Assembly: GCA_020440605.1 (NCBI GenBank)
Contig: JAGRNT010000005.1
Location: forward strand, 1-64,000
DNA: 64,000 nt
DNA from: a bacterium
GTDB taxonomy: Bacteria > 4484-113 > JAFGCY01
Direction of reading: 5' to 3'
In this document: piece by piece, positions 9,636 through 18,626 of the stretch
How the letters are laid out: each line of letters begins with the position of its first letter
How positions within the stretch are numbered: the stretch's first letter is position 1
Made by a program: the position numbers and the translations under genes
The notes under the pieces: generated by a model
The model's input: only the letters and a program-made list of their open reading frames with translations
Database searches by the model: none
Told to the model about the DNA's origin: nothing

Positions 9636-9796
9636 AGGTTGTTGCCTCAGCGAATGGGAGTGCCGCGGGGCCTGTCCGGGTTTCATTCTACAGCGGGAAG
9701 CCGGAAGAAGTCTGGATAGTAGGGGAAGTGGAAGAAGTGGAAGAAGTGAAGGGACCGGGGACCAGTAGCAGCGGCGCCCCGCCGCTGGGATCGGAG

Positions 9797-9817
9797 GTGC
9801 GGCACTTGCTGCCGCAC
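9797..9817 (-). repeat. GCAAG-loop hairpin (8-bp stem)
   Basis: Read on the minus strand, arms GTGCGGCA and TGCCGCAC enclose the loop GCAAG, followed by CTCC. The same element occurs at 51459-51479. A version with a changed but still paired stem occurs at 45386-45406. Confidence 0.7.
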
Positions 9818-10261
9818 AATGGATTGCCTGAACAGTCTGAATAGTTTGGATAGTGCGAGTAGTGGAGGGAGTGGAGCGCGAGCATTCAGCTCGCCGGACC
9901 GGAGGCATTCAGCCGCCTGATCAGCATTGCTGATCCGTTCCAGCGGAAGATTTTCAACGCTCGTGCCTCGCGCTGCTGCGCGGCCTCCGGCCTTGCCTGG
10001 AGGAATGATCGTTAGGCCGGTCCGGGATGTGATGTGGTGGATGCGGTATGCGGGATTGGGCAATCAGGCTGTAGTAGGGATGGGGTAGTAAGCTATCCAG
10101 GCGGCGGCAGTACCGCCGTAATGCTTTTCATGAATGAGTGCAGGAACTTCGCGGCATGCACTTTTATGTGTCGCAGGGCGACACCGCTACAGGCTTGCTA
10201 CGATCCCATGTCGCGTCGGAAGTCGGACTGCGGTAATCCGAAACCCGATCCAGGATTGTGT

Positions 10262-10559
10262 CGGACCTCCGATGGTGCAGCTGCGCAGCACCCCCCATGG
10301 CACAGCTTCGCAGTGCCTCCGTACCATGCAACCTGCACCCGGAAACCCGAAACCTGCAACCCGATCACCGATTCCCGAAACCCGATCCCGGATTGTGCCG
10401 GACCTCCGATGGTGCAGCTGCGCAGCACCCCCCATGGCACAGCTTCGCAGTGCCTCCGTTCCCCGCAACCCGATCCCGGAATTTTGCCGGACCTCCGATG
10501 GTGCAGCTGCGCAGCACCCCCCATGGCACAGTTTCGCAGTGCCTCCGTTCCCCGCAACC
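10262..10559. repeat. Three near-identical 62-bp direct repeats
   Basis: Copies start at 10262, 10399 and 10498. Each begins CGGACCTCCGATGGTGCAGC and ends near CAGTGCCTCCGT. They differ by about one base, and the unit contains the hairpin arms GGTGC/GCACC. Spacers are different lengths and made of AACCCGATCCC-type simple sequence, so this is not a CRISPR array. Confidence 0.85.
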
Positions 10560-10690
10560 CGAAACCGGATCCCCGATCCCCGACTCCCGAAACCTGCAAC
10601 CCGAAACCCGATCCCCCTGCTGCAACTTTCCCGCTCACCAGCCACTCCCACTTTGCAAGCGGCAACGGCCGTGGGGCGTGAAGGAGTAAA

Positions 10691-11299
10691 ATGATGGCGA
10701 TCAGAGGTCTCTTACTGGGAGGATCAGCGCAGGCGGTGAGTCAGGCAAACGAGGAACTCGCGCTCTGTCAGCGGATCGCCCGTGGCGAACGGCATCTCTT
10801 CGGCGAGATCATCGACCGCTACAGCGGACTGGTGGCGGGCTGCATCGCCGGCCAGGGCGTGGGCCCGGCCGACGTGGAAGACCTCGCGCAGCTGACCTTC
10901 ATCAACGTCTTCAAGGGCATCCACGGCTTCCGCGGTGAGGCGAAGCTCTCCAGCTGGATCTACCGCATCGCCCTCAACATCGCCCGCCAGCATCTGAAGA
11001 AGCAGGCCCTGCGCCCCGGCGTGGATTCCATGGAGCAGCAGCTCGAGGTCGGCCGCCAGCCCGCGGATGAGCGTGAGGCCGGCTCCGACCGCATGCTGCG
11101 CCAGCGTGCCCTGGATGGCGCGATGGCCCAGCTCCCGGAGAACCAGCGCACCGCCCTGTCGCTGTACTACTTCGAGGAACTCAGCTACGAGGAGATCAGC
11201 GAGGCGATGCAGCAGAATCTCAACACCGTACGCACGCATATCCGGCGCGGCAAGCAGAAGCTGGCCACGATCATCGACGAAGGGACGCTCGGGCTCTGA
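10691..11299 (+). CDS. ECF-type RNA polymerase sigma factor
   Basis: 202 residues. Sigma region 2 spans about 30-100 (DVEDLAQLTFINVFKGIHGF and RGEAKLSSWIYRIALN, recognising the -10). Region 4 spans about 145-192 (QLPENQRTALSLYYFEELSY, EEISEAMQQNLNTVRTHIRR), a DNA-binding helix-turn-helix. An AAGGAG lies 4 nt before the first ATG and 7 nt before the second, so either could start. The next gene, 40 bp downstream, is a small membrane protein that may act as its anti-sigma factor or sensor. The repeat cluster lies immediately upstream. Confidence 0.92.
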   Translation: MMAIRGLLLGGSAQAVSQANEELALCQRIARGERHLFGEIIDRYSGLVAGCIAGQGVGPADVEDLAQLTFINVFKGIHGFRGEAKLSSWIYRIALNIARQHLKKQALRPGVDSMEQQLEVGRQPADEREAGSDRMLRQRALDGAMAQLPENQRTALSLYYFEELSYEEISEAMQQNLNTVRTHIRRGKQKLATIIDEGTLGL

Positions 11300-11339
11300 G
11301 CCCAGACGACATTCAACGCTGCACAGGGGTAATATAGAC

Positions 11340-11768
11340 ATGATGGACGACAGACAGGAACGCAGGCTTGAGGGAGTGGAGCGCCTGCTGCGCGAGCAGG
11401 GGCCGGCGGAATTCAGCGCGGACTTCCGCAGCGGGATCCTCAGTGCCATCGAGAAGCTCCCCGATCCGGAGCTGCTGCCGCCGCCCGCCGCCCAGCGCGA
11501 CTGGCGCTGGTTCCTGAGCCTGCTCGGCACCGGTGAGCGCGTCAGCATCGGCCTGGCACTCGTGGCCATCGTGCTGGCCTGCACCCCGCAGTTCCAGCTC
11601 TGGCTGGCGATGCTGGACTGGACCTGGGGCGATCTCACACTCAGCATGAACCTCGGCGACGTGGCGCTCAGCGCCAGCCTCGGCACGATCCTCGCCACGG
11701 GGCTCGGAGCGATGCTGATGGCGGGTGTCGGAATCTACAGCTCCCGCAACCACCTGATCGGTACCTGA
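11340..11768 (+). CDS. Small membrane protein, possible anti-sigma partner
   Basis: 142 residues from the ATG at 11340. A soluble charged N-terminus (about 1-58) is followed by a strong membrane segment (GLALVAIVLACTPQFQLWLA) and a second hydrophobic stretch (SLGTILATGLGAMLMAGVGI). This cytoplasmic-head plus membrane layout, and its place 40 bp after an ECF sigma gene, fit an anti-sigma factor. No zinc-binding HxxxCxxC motif is present, so that role is inferred from context only. A GGGG stretch precedes the ATG by about 12 nt. Confidence 0.7.
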   Translation: MMDDRQERRLEGVERLLREQGPAEFSADFRSGILSAIEKLPDPELLPPPAAQRDWRWFLSLLGTGERVSIGLALVAIVLACTPQFQLWLAMLDWTWGDLTLSMNLGDVALSASLGTILATGLGAMLMAGVGIYSSRNHLIGT

Positions 11769-11826
11769 GCTGCCCGCAGCTCCCGGACCCTGAAACCCCC
11801 CTGCCGCATGCGGCATCATATAGCGC

Positions 11827-13014
11827 ATGCGCTTTCCCCGCAGATGGCTGATCATCAGCGCCCTGTGCTTCGGCTGCTACCTGCTGCTGCTGGGGCTGTT
11901 CGTGCTGCGCCAGGCCACGCTGCAGAGCCGCGGTGTGCACTGGACCAAGGGCTTCGGCAACAGGGGCATCACCGAACTCAGCCTGCTGGACAATGGCAAT
12001 CTGCTAGTGGAAGGCAATGACGGCACGCTCAGCGTACTCAGCCCGGAGGGTTGGCTGGCCTGGAAGCAGGAGGGCAACGGTCCCTGGGGGCAATATAACA
12101 ACAGTTACCGCTGTCTGCCCGGCGGTGGCCTGCTGCTGATCAGTGAAAGCCAGCCACAGCAGGTGCAGATGGGAGGCGCTGCCAACATCACCTTCACGGG
12201 CAGCGGGCATCCCGAGATCCTGCGCCTCGATGCCGATGGCCGCGAACTGGCGCGCATCAATCCCGGCTTCGTGTTCGACACCAACGTCGGGCTGCTGCCG
12301 ACCGACGGCCCGCTGATCCTTGAGGATGCCAACGACGAACTGCGCTGCATTGACGACCAGGCGCAGCTGCTCTGGCATTCCGGCAATCCCGGCGGAAGCT
12401 ACCAGCTCAGCGGACCGGGTGGCGGACTGTTGCTGCTGGACAGCAATGCGATCAGCGGAGAGGCCGATCTGGCCCTGCTGGACGGCGGCGGCGTGCAGCT
12501 CTGGCAGCAGGCCCTGCCCGGCGGCTTCGGCAGCCCGCTTATGGTTGCGGGCGATGCGATCCTCTACATTGACGGGGTCGGCAGCCTGCGCTGCCTCGGA
12601 GCGGATGGCAACGAACGCTGGCGGCATGACCCGCCCCGTCCGCTGCCGGTGCAGGACATCGGCACCCTGCAGTATCGCGGCTACTGGGTGGACATCAACA
12701 GATACATCGAACTGCTGCCCGAGCAGCGCGTGCTGGTCAGCGACGGGGAAGGGCTCGTGCAGATCCTCAGCCTGGACGGCGAGCTGCTGAACAGCGTCAA
12801 CCTGCCGCTCGCCGCTGACATCCGGCTCAGCGTGGACCTGGCCCGCGGGCGGATTGTGGCATTCAGCGAACGCGGGATGGAGGTCTTCGACCTGCAGGGC
12901 CAGCTCATCAGCCGCAATGGCTTCCTGCGCTGCCGCGGCGTGCCACTGCTGGACCGCAGCCGCCGCGTGGCCTACTTCGACTTCGACGGCATGCTCTACT
13001 GCGTGGAATACTGA
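11827..13014 (+). CDS. Membrane-anchored PQQ-type propeller protein
   Basis: 395 residues. The N-terminus MRFPRRWLIISALCFGCYLL has basic residues then one membrane segment (about 8-30). The rest is a PQQ-like propeller with repeats such as LSVLSPEGWLAWKQEG, LRCLGADGNERWRHD and MEVFDLQGQLISRN. It is a paralog in layout of the proteins at 2298-3443 and 3-2288. The likely location is the outer face of the cytoplasmic membrane. A CATCAT/CATATA-like box sits just before the start codon and no ribosome-binding site is seen. Confidence 0.8.
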   Translation: MRFPRRWLIISALCFGCYLLLLGLFVLRQATLQSRGVHWTKGFGNRGITELSLLDNGNLLVEGNDGTLSVLSPEGWLAWKQEGNGPWGQYNNSYRCLPGGGLLLISESQPQQVQMGGAANITFTGSGHPEILRLDADGRELARINPGFVFDTNVGLLPTDGPLILEDANDELRCIDDQAQLLWHSGNPGGSYQLSGPGGGLLLLDSNAISGEADLALLDGGGVQLWQQALPGGFGSPLMVAGDAILYIDGVGSLRCLGADGNERWRHDPPRPLPVQDIGTLQYRGYWVDINRYIELLPEQRVLVSDGEGLVQILSLDGELLNSVNLPLAADIRLSVDLARGRIVAFSERGMEVFDLQGQLISRNGFLRCRGVPLLDRSRRVAYFDFDGMLYCVEY

Positions 13015-13041
13015 GCAGCGGACTCACCCGGCGCTGCCTGC

Positions 13042-13047
13042 TATGCT
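13042..13047 (+). promoter_or_regulatory. -10-like TATGCT, 6 nt before the SDR start
   Basis: The hexamer ends 6 nt before the ATG at 13054. No Shine-Dalgarno is seen, so a leaderless transcript is likely. Confidence 0.5.
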
Positions 13048-13053
13048 GATCGC

Positions 13054-13782
13054 ATGCTGACAGACATCACCGGACAGGTTGCCATTGTCACCGGGGCCAG
13101 CCGCGGCGTGGGCCGGGCCGTGGCCCTGCGCCTGAGCGAACTCGGCGCGCGCGTGGCGCTCTTCGGGCGCAACCAGGCCGGGCTGGAACGCACGGCGGAA
13201 CTCTGCGCGGAGCACACCCCGCCGGCCGGGATATGGACCCCGGAGCTCGGCAACCGCGAGGAGCTGGAGACGGCGATCCATGAGGTCAACGAACGCTGGG
13301 AGCGCATCGACATCCTCGTCAACAACGCCGGCGTGTTCTACCCCGACCGCGTTGACAGCGCTGACCCCTTCGACATCGACCGCATGCTGGATGTCAACCT
13401 GCGCGCGCTGATCCACGCCACGCGCTGCTGCCTGCCCTACCTGAAGGAAAGCTGCATGGCGCGCGGACGGGCGGTGCTTGTCAACATCGCCAGCAATGCC
13501 GGGCGCTTCGGGATCCCCGGCGAGGCGGCCTACTGCGCCAGCAAGCACGGCGTGATGGGCTTCAGTGAGGGCCTGTTCCGCGAGGAGCGCGAGCTGGGCC
13601 TGAAGGTCTGCGCGATCTGCCCGGGCTGGATAGCCACCGAGATGGTGGAGGAGAGCGGGATCGACATGGACCGTGCCCTGCGTCCCGCCGAGGTTGCGGA
13701 GATGACGGCGCTCGTGGCACGCTGGCCTGACAATTCCTGCCCGACGGAGATCAGGCTCTACCCGCAGCGCGACCCGGCCTGA
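13054..13782 (+). CDS. Short-chain dehydrogenase/reductase
   Basis: 242 residues, close to the classical SDR length of about 250. The NAD(P)-binding motif TGASRGVG is at 13-20, NNAG at 90-93, the catalytic Ser at 147, and Y160-x3-K164 (YCASK). The Rossmann strand after the glycine motif ends in FGRN, whose Arg suggests NADPH preference. Substrate is unknown. It is convergent with the membrane gene at 13783 with no gap. Confidence 0.9.
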   Translation: MLTDITGQVAIVTGASRGVGRAVALRLSELGARVALFGRNQAGLERTAELCAEHTPPAGIWTPELGNREELETAIHEVNERWERIDILVNNAGVFYPDRVDSADPFDIDRMLDVNLRALIHATRCCLPYLKESCMARGRAVLVNIASNAGRFGIPGEAAYCASKHGVMGFSEGLFREERELGLKVCAICPGWIATEMVEESGIDMDRALRPAEVAEMTALVARWPDNSCPTEIRLYPQRDPA

Positions 13783-15477
13783 TCAGTCCGGTTGGCGGCT
13801 GAGGGATTCCAGCAGGCGGTGTTCGCGCTGCTCGAGGAAGCCCACGGCCTGGCCCGTGCCGATATGCCAGGCGAATCCCGCGATCAGGAGCGCCAGCAGG
13901 CTGCCGCCGAGCATCCCCGGCAGACCGTGGAGGACTGTGCCGAGGATGATCGCGAGGCTGCCCGGCGCCACCAGCAGATTGCAGAAGTTGAACAGCAGCG
14001 CATAGAGCAGCAGGTAGCTGCAGCCCTGCTGGGGCATCACGGCCCGCACGCGCTGGCCACGGCGCACGAAGGTGAAGGGGTAGGCGATCGAGAGGAAGCT
14101 GCCGAGCATGTCCACGATCAGGATGTTGGCAACGATCATCACCATCGCCGCGACGATGTACAGCGCATCGCAGCCCAGCAGCAGGCCCATCGTGAGCACG
14201 AGCAGCAGGTTCACTCCGCCGAGGTGCGAGAGCAGGAACAGGCTGCGTGCCCTGAGCATGCTCAGGCGGCTGACCGGGCTCGCGAGCAGTGTCGCCATGG
14301 ACTGGCCGTCGTAGCCGAAGCGGTTGAAGAGGATCCCGCTTTCGGCGTAGGTCATGCTGAAGCTCAGGCCCAGCAGCACGTAGTTGACGATGTGGCGGTG
14401 CTCCCAGTCGGCCTTGATCTCACCGAGGATCCGCCCGCGGATCAGCACCATCATCACGCAGGTGTAGATCCCGAAGAACAGGCTCTGCAGCAGCAGGCTG
14501 CGCAGCAGCGGGTCGCGCTTCGCATAGCGCTGCTCACGCTGCACGAGCGCCGCCAGTGCGCCATCGGGGAGCAGGGCACTCAGGCCGCGGCCCTGGGGCC
14601 GGGCAGTCGCCCCCTCATCGGCCCTGCCGCCGCTTTCCAGTTCGCCCTCATAGAAGGCCCGGGCGGTGCGGCCCACGAACAGCAGGCCGGGGGCCAGCCA
14701 GCAGAGCATCAGACCCCAGTCGCGCAGGGCAGTGAAAGAGTCCCCGCTGCTGGCGGCAGCGGCGGCACGGGCCGCGAGCGTGGGAAAGCTCCAGGCCAGC
14801 AGGGCCTGGACCGGCCCGACCAGCACCGCCAGCGGGGAATGCATGATGTCCCCGCCGATGTTGTCAATCCCGCCGAGGAAGCCGAAGTTGACGACCTGCA
14901 CCAGCACCACGATCAGCAGGCCCAGGCCCATCGAGATCTCCGCGAAGCGCCGTGACTGCAGCAGACGGCTGACCAGCAGGTAAATCGCCTGGGCATAGCA
15001 GAGCAGGATCGCCACCAGTAGCAGCAGGCTGACGAGCATCGCCGGGAAGGCCAGCCCGCCGAAGGCCAGCGCGGCGAGGAACAGCAGGGAATAGGGAATC
15101 ACGAACAGCCCGAGCGGGGAGAGCAGCGCATCCAGCAGCACGGCCAGCAGGAACTGGCTGCCGGTGAGCGGCATCAGACGCAGGCCGTTCAGGTCGAGAT
15201 TGCGCTGCAGATCGATCTGCGCGAAGGGTGAGAACATCCAGACCAGGGCGATCACCCACATCACCCAGATCAGGATGCGCGCGGCCTCCGCCGGGGCATC
15301 GCCACCCTTCCCGAACAGCGTGACCACGATCGCGCCGCAACCCGCCAGCGCGCCGAAGCCCATCCCGAGCCAGGCCACGATCAGCGCGATCGTATTGCCG
15401 ACATTCCTGCGGAAGTGACGGACTGTCAGCCGCAGCTTCAGGCGTGAGATTACCTGCAGGAGCACCGTGCTTCGCAT
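13783..15477 (-). CDS. Polytopic membrane protein, ABC-2-permease-like
   Basis: 564 residues with about 12 hydrophobic segments, including LIVAWLGMGFGALAGCGAIV and FLLAVLLDALLSPLGLFVIP. A cytoplasmic loop of about 60 residues rich in charge lies in the middle. The layout (two halves, a large central cytoplasmic loop, a broken C-terminal segment before LEQREHRLLESLSRQ) fits ABC-2 exporter permeases. No ATPase gene is adjacent, so it would need an unlinked ATPase, or it may belong to another family. A TAGAAT box ends 9 nt before the ATG, consistent with a leaderless start. Confidence 0.72.
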   Translation of the reverse strand: MRSTVLLQVISRLKLRLTVRHFRRNVGNTIALIVAWLGMGFGALAGCGAIVVTLFGKGGDAPAEAARILIWVMWVIALVWMFSPFAQIDLQRNLDLNGLRLMPLTGSQFLLAVLLDALLSPLGLFVIPYSLLFLAALAFGGLAFPAMLVSLLLLVAILLCYAQAIYLLVSRLLQSRRFAEISMGLGLLIVVLVQVVNFGFLGGIDNIGGDIMHSPLAVLVGPVQALLAWSFPTLAARAAAAASSGDSFTALRDWGLMLCWLAPGLLFVGRTARAFYEGELESGGRADEGATARPQGRGLSALLPDGALAALVQREQRYAKRDPLLRSLLLQSLFFGIYTCVMMVLIRGRILGEIKADWEHRHIVNYVLLGLSFSMTYAESGILFNRFGYDGQSMATLLASPVSRLSMLRARSLFLLSHLGGVNLLLVLTMGLLLGCDALYIVAAMVMIVANILIVDMLGSFLSIAYPFTFVRRGQRVRAVMPQQGCSYLLLYALLFNFCNLLVAPGSLAIILGTVLHGLPGMLGGSLLALLIAGFAWHIGTGQAVGFLEQREHRLLESLSRQPD

Positions 15478-15486
15478 GGGGCTTAG

Positions 15487-15492
15487 ATTCTA
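15487..15492 (-). promoter_or_regulatory. -10-like TAGAAT upstream of the ABC-2-like gene
   Basis: The box ends 9 nt before the ATG at 15477. No Shine-Dalgarno is seen. Confidence 0.5.
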
Positions 15493-15509
15493 TGGCAGGA
15501 CCGCATTGA

Positions 15510-16262
15510 TCAGCGCCTGTACAGCACGCCGACGGGAATCCCCGCCGGATCGGCGAGCAGCGTTGCCGCCGCACGCGGGTCCTGTGGGTCATGCCCGTCC
15601 TGCTGCAGGTCAGTGGTGCTGCGGCGCAGCTCCTTGTAGATCCCCATCCCGCCGCGGAACACCGGACAGGGGCTGAGGATGTTCAGGAAGCTGAAGCCCG
15701 GGTACTCAATCGCCTGCTGCATCAGCTCCACCAGCCGCGCCTGGTCGGCGCTGTAGGCCTGGGCGATGAAGCCGCAGCCGAGGCTCAGCATCAGTGAAAG
15801 CGGGTTCACGCTGCTCTCCTGCACGGGCTGGGCGGCGGTGCGCATCTGCGTGCCGGCGGGCGTCGTGGGCGACTGCTGGCCCTTGGTCAGGCCGTAGACA
15901 CCGTTGTCCATCACGAACAGCGTGATCGGTGGATTGCGGCGCACGCTATGCATGAGGTGTGCGGCCCCGATGCTGAAGATGTCGCCGTCACCGGCGGTCA
16001 CGATCACGTCCAGTTCCGGACGGGCCAGCTTCAGGCCCGTGGCGATCGGCAGGGCGCGGCCGTGGATGCTGTTGAAACCGTGCGCATTCGTATAACCCGG
16101 CAGGCGCGAGCTGCAGCCGATGCCGCTGATCAGAACCACCTCGCGCGGATCCCGGCCGAGGCCCGTAATCGCCGTGCAGAGGCCGTCCAGCACGTGGAAG
16201 TCGCCACAGCCGTCACACCAGACGGGCTCGGTTGCATTGCGGAACAGGGAGGCCGTGCTCAT
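15510..16262 (-). CDS. korB: 2-oxoacid:ferredoxin oxidoreductase, beta subunit
   Basis: 250 residues. The N-terminal CDGCGDFHVLDGL and the thiamine-pyrophosphate site GDGDIFSIGAAHLM with downstream VMDNGVYGLTKGQQSPT are diagnostic for KorB-type beta subunits. It catalyses CoA-dependent oxidation of a 2-oxoacid, with electrons to ferredoxin, together with the alpha subunit. The start overlaps the korA stop by 4 nt (ATGA), so the pair is translationally coupled. Whether the substrate is 2-oxoglutarate or another 2-oxoacid cannot be told from sequence alone. The symbol is by similarity. Confidence 0.9.
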   Translation of the reverse strand: MSTASLFRNATEPVWCDGCGDFHVLDGLCTAITGLGRDPREVVLISGIGCSSRLPGYTNAHGFNSIHGRALPIATGLKLARPELDVIVTAGDGDIFSIGAAHLMHSVRRNPPITLFVMDNGVYGLTKGQQSPTTPAGTQMRTAAQPVQESSVNPLSLMLSLGCGFIAQAYSADQARLVELMQQAIEYPGFSFLNILSPCPVFRGGMGIYKELRRSTTDLQQDGHDPQDPRAAATLLADPAGIPVGVLYRR

Positions 16263-17980
16263 GAACGGGCCTCCAGCGCCTGAGGGATCAGGCCGTGGCT
16301 GACGAGGAATTCCTCCAGCTCCGCCAGCCGCCAGGGCCGGCCGCCGCTGCGTCGCAGAGACATCGTGATTTCCGGCAGGTCCAGCCGGCTGCGGAGGTAG
16401 TCGTGCAGCTGGCCGCTGTGGTTCATCTCGACAATGACAAGGCTCTGCTGCCGGTCAAGCCAGGCCTGCACAGCATCCCCGTCCAGCGGGGAGAGCATCC
16501 GGATGCAGAGCATTCCGGCAGTCACGCCGCGTGCCGCGGCCAGGGCCAGGGCCTCGCGGCTGACGCTGTAGCTGCCGCCCCAGCACAGCAGGCCGAGTTC
16601 GGCCTCCAGGGCACCGTGCTGCAGCGCGGGCACGCTGCCCAGCGCCTTGTCAACGCGGGCCTGGCGCAGCAGGGCATTCGCCTCATGCGAGGCCGCATCG
16701 CTCAGCGGCCGGCCCTTGTCATCATGTTCGAGGCCCGTGAGCTGGACCTGCACTGCGCTGCCGATGCTGCGCTCCGGCCAGCCGGGGGACGGCTCCGTGT
16801 TGTCAGGAATGCCGCCAGCCGGCAGCGTTGCCAGCCCCTGGGCCAGCTGCTGCTCGCTGAGCAGGATCACCGGGGCATGGCAGCGTCCGGCGAGTTCAAA
16901 TGCCTGCGTTGCCAGTTCCGCGCAGTCCGCCTGATGGGCAGCGGCCAGCACGATGCGCGGGCTGTCGCCATGCGCGCCGTGCAGGGCGAGGTTCAGGTCG
17001 GCCTGTTCCGTGCGGGTGGGGATCCCGGTGCTCGGCCCGCAGCGCTGCACGTCTACGACGACGAGCGGCAGGCCGGCCATCCCGGCCAGCGCGATCGTCT
17101 CGCTCTTGAGGGTCATGCCGGGTCCGCTGGTGGCACTCATGCTGCGCACCCCGCCGAGGCCTGCGCCGAGCGTGAGGCAGGCCGCGGCGATTTCATCCTC
17201 GGCCTGGATGCAGGTTCCGCCGAGCGCCGGCAGCCTGCGGTTCATGTATTCGAGGATCTCACTCGCGGGGGTGATCGGGTAGCCTGCCATGAAGCGGCAG
17301 CCACTCGCCAGGGCTGCGCGGGCCAGCAGTTCATTGCCACTGGCCAGTACCAGCTCCGGGGCTGCATCGGCAGTTGGCAACACGGGCAGTGGGCCTTCCT
17401 GCCAACCGGCCAGCGCATCCCGTCCGGCGGCCACCGCTGCGAGATTGTTCTCCCGGCTGCGCTCGTCATAGCGCTGCATGCGCCGCTCCAGCACCGCACT
17501 GAGCTGCTCTGGATACCAGTCCAGCAGGCCGCTCAGCGCGCCGAGCAGCACCATGTTGCGGGCCTGCTTGCTGCGCCCGTGCTCCAGCGCCAGCTGCTTC
17601 AGCGGCAGGCTGAGGACCGGCCCGTGATGGCCAGCGGGCAGGCCGGCATCCGCAGGCGATGTTTCATCCTCGGAGGAGCAGATGATCAGTGCATTCCCGG
17701 CGATGCTTAGTACATCACTGAAGCGCGCCAGATCCGCCCACTGCAGCACGAGCAGCACATCCAGTTCATCCGCGCTGCGCAGCACTTCCTCCCGGCTGAT
17801 GCGCAGGATCGCGGAGCTTTCCCCTCCGCGGATCTGCGGGCCGAAGACCTTGTCCATGTAGCAGTACAGTCCGGCCGCCACCGCGCTCTGTGCCAGCAGT
17901 TCACCGAGCAGCACGACGCCGTCACCGCCGCTGCCGACGATGCCGATGCTCAGCTCAGGGGGACTGCCCGGGGATGACAC
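16259..17980 (-). CDS. korA: 2-oxoacid:ferredoxin oxidoreductase, gamma-alpha fusion subunit
   Basis: 573 residues. The first about 180 form the gamma domain (IGIVGSGGDGVVLLGELLAQ, DKVFGPQIRGGESSA). The alpha domain starts near 210 with GCRFMAGYPITPASEILEYM, then QAEDEIAAACLTLGAGLGG and ATSGPGMTLKSE. This gamma-alpha fusion is the usual KorA architecture. The start is a GTG, with a TACAAT box 6 nt before it and no ribosome-binding site, so the operon is probably leaderless. No separate ferredoxin-like delta subunit is present. The neighbour pdxT is in the same orientation upstream, 27 nt away. Confidence 0.92.
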   Translation of the reverse strand: MSSPGSPPELSIGIVGSGGDGVVLLGELLAQSAVAAGLYCYMDKVFGPQIRGGESSAILRISREEVLRSADELDVLLVLQWADLARFSDVLSIAGNALIICSSEDETSPADAGLPAGHHGPVLSLPLKQLALEHGRSKQARNMVLLGALSGLLDWYPEQLSAVLERRMQRYDERSRENNLAAVAAGRDALAGWQEGPLPVLPTADAAPELVLASGNELLARAALASGCRFMAGYPITPASEILEYMNRRLPALGGTCIQAEDEIAAACLTLGAGLGGVRSMSATSGPGMTLKSETIALAGMAGLPLVVVDVQRCGPSTGIPTRTEQADLNLALHGAHGDSPRIVLAAAHQADCAELATQAFELAGRCHAPVILLSEQQLAQGLATLPAGGIPDNTEPSPGWPERSIGSAVQVQLTGLEHDDKGRPLSDAASHEANALLRQARVDKALGSVPALQHGALEAELGLLCWGGSYSVSREALALAAARGVTAGMLCIRMLSPLDGDAVQAWLDRQQSLVIVEMNHSGQLHDYLRSRLDLPEITMSLRRSGGRPWRLAELEEFLVSHGLIPQALEARS

Positions 17981-17986
17981 GGGGCT

Positions 17987-17992
17987 ATTGTA
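17987..17992 (-). promoter_or_regulatory. -10-like TACAAT of the korA-korB operon
   Basis: The hexamer ends 6 nt before the GTG start of korA. It predicts a leaderless mRNA that begins with GTG. Confidence 0.5.
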
Positions 17993-18006
17993 ACGGTCAG
18001 CGCAGC

Positions 18007-18618
18007 TCAGCTGCGCACTGCGCCGAAGCCCAGCACGGCGGCATGCAGGCGGCTGTCGCGGCTCAGTTCGGGGTGGAAGGTCACGGCAAGAATGTTGGCC
18101 TGGCGCACGCCGACGATTTCACCGGCATGCTGCGCCACGACCTGCACGCCGGCGGCGGGATCAAGGATGCGCGGGGCGCGGATGAACCAGGCCGGCAGCT
18201 GCGGCTTCGCGTCGTCCACGCCGAGCGCTGCCCAGTCGATCTCCACTTCAGTCTGGAAGCTGTCAAGCTGGCGGCCGTAGCTGTTGCGGTCCAGCGTGGC
18301 ATCCAGCAGACCCAGCGTCTGCACCTTGCGGCTGCCGCTGTCACCACGCAGTTCACGCGCGAGCAGGATCGCCCCCGCACAGGTGGCGAGCGTGGGCAGG
18401 CCGAAGCCGATCGCCAGGCTCAGGGGTTCGCGCAGGCCAGTGGTGTCGAGCAGCAGCGACATCGTGGTGGATTCGCCGCCCGGCAGCACGATCATCGCCA
18501 GGTCCTCGAGGTCGGCGGCTTCCCGCACGTAGCGCGTGCGCAGGCCCAGCCGCTTGAGCGAGCTGCGGTGCTTCTCATAGTCGCCCTGCAGGGCAAGGAT
18601 TCCGGCGATGGCTTTCAT
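18007..18618 (-). CDS. pdxT: Pyridoxal 5'-phosphate synthase glutaminase subunit
   Basis: 203 residues from the ATG giving MKAIAGILALQGDYEKH, the family N-terminus. A longer upstream extension would run through the promoter region. The glutaminase triad is Cys80 (LATCAGAILLA), His182 and Glu184 (TFHPELS). The PGGEST motif is at 46-51. The enzyme releases ammonia from glutamine and passes it to PdxS, which makes PLP from ribose and triose phosphates. pdxS is not adjacent and not in the window. A TAGAAT box ends 8 nt before the ATG. Confidence 0.95.
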   Translation of the reverse strand: MKAIAGILALQGDYEKHRSSLKRLGLRTRYVREAADLEDLAMIVLPGGESTTMSLLLDTTGLREPLSLAIGFGLPTLATCAGAILLARELRGDSGSRKVQTLGLLDATLDRNSYGRQLDSFQTEVEIDWAALGVDDAKPQLPAWFIRAPRILDPAAGVQVVAQHAGEIVGVRQANILAVTFHPELSRDSRLHAAVLGFGAVRS

Positions 18619-18626
18619 CGGGCCAG

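Larger units (their letters stand above)
9636..10690. other. 1.05-kb repeat-rich intergenic region, no gene seen
   Basis: It contains purine-rich GGAAGTGGAAGAAGTG repeats (9720-9750), a GCAAG-loop hairpin (9797-9817), an AACCCGAAACC-type simple repeat (10330-10615) and three long direct repeats. Apparent reading frames arise from the repeats and have no ribosome-binding sites. Confidence 0.7.

Noticed and set aside
10262..10559. CRISPR array
   Set aside because: Three copies only, unit 62 bp, spacers of unequal length made of simple repeats, no cas genes.
9636..10690. Several 60-215 codon frames in the repeat region
   Set aside because: They read different frames of the same direct repeats and lack ribosome-binding sites, leaderless boxes and protein motifs.
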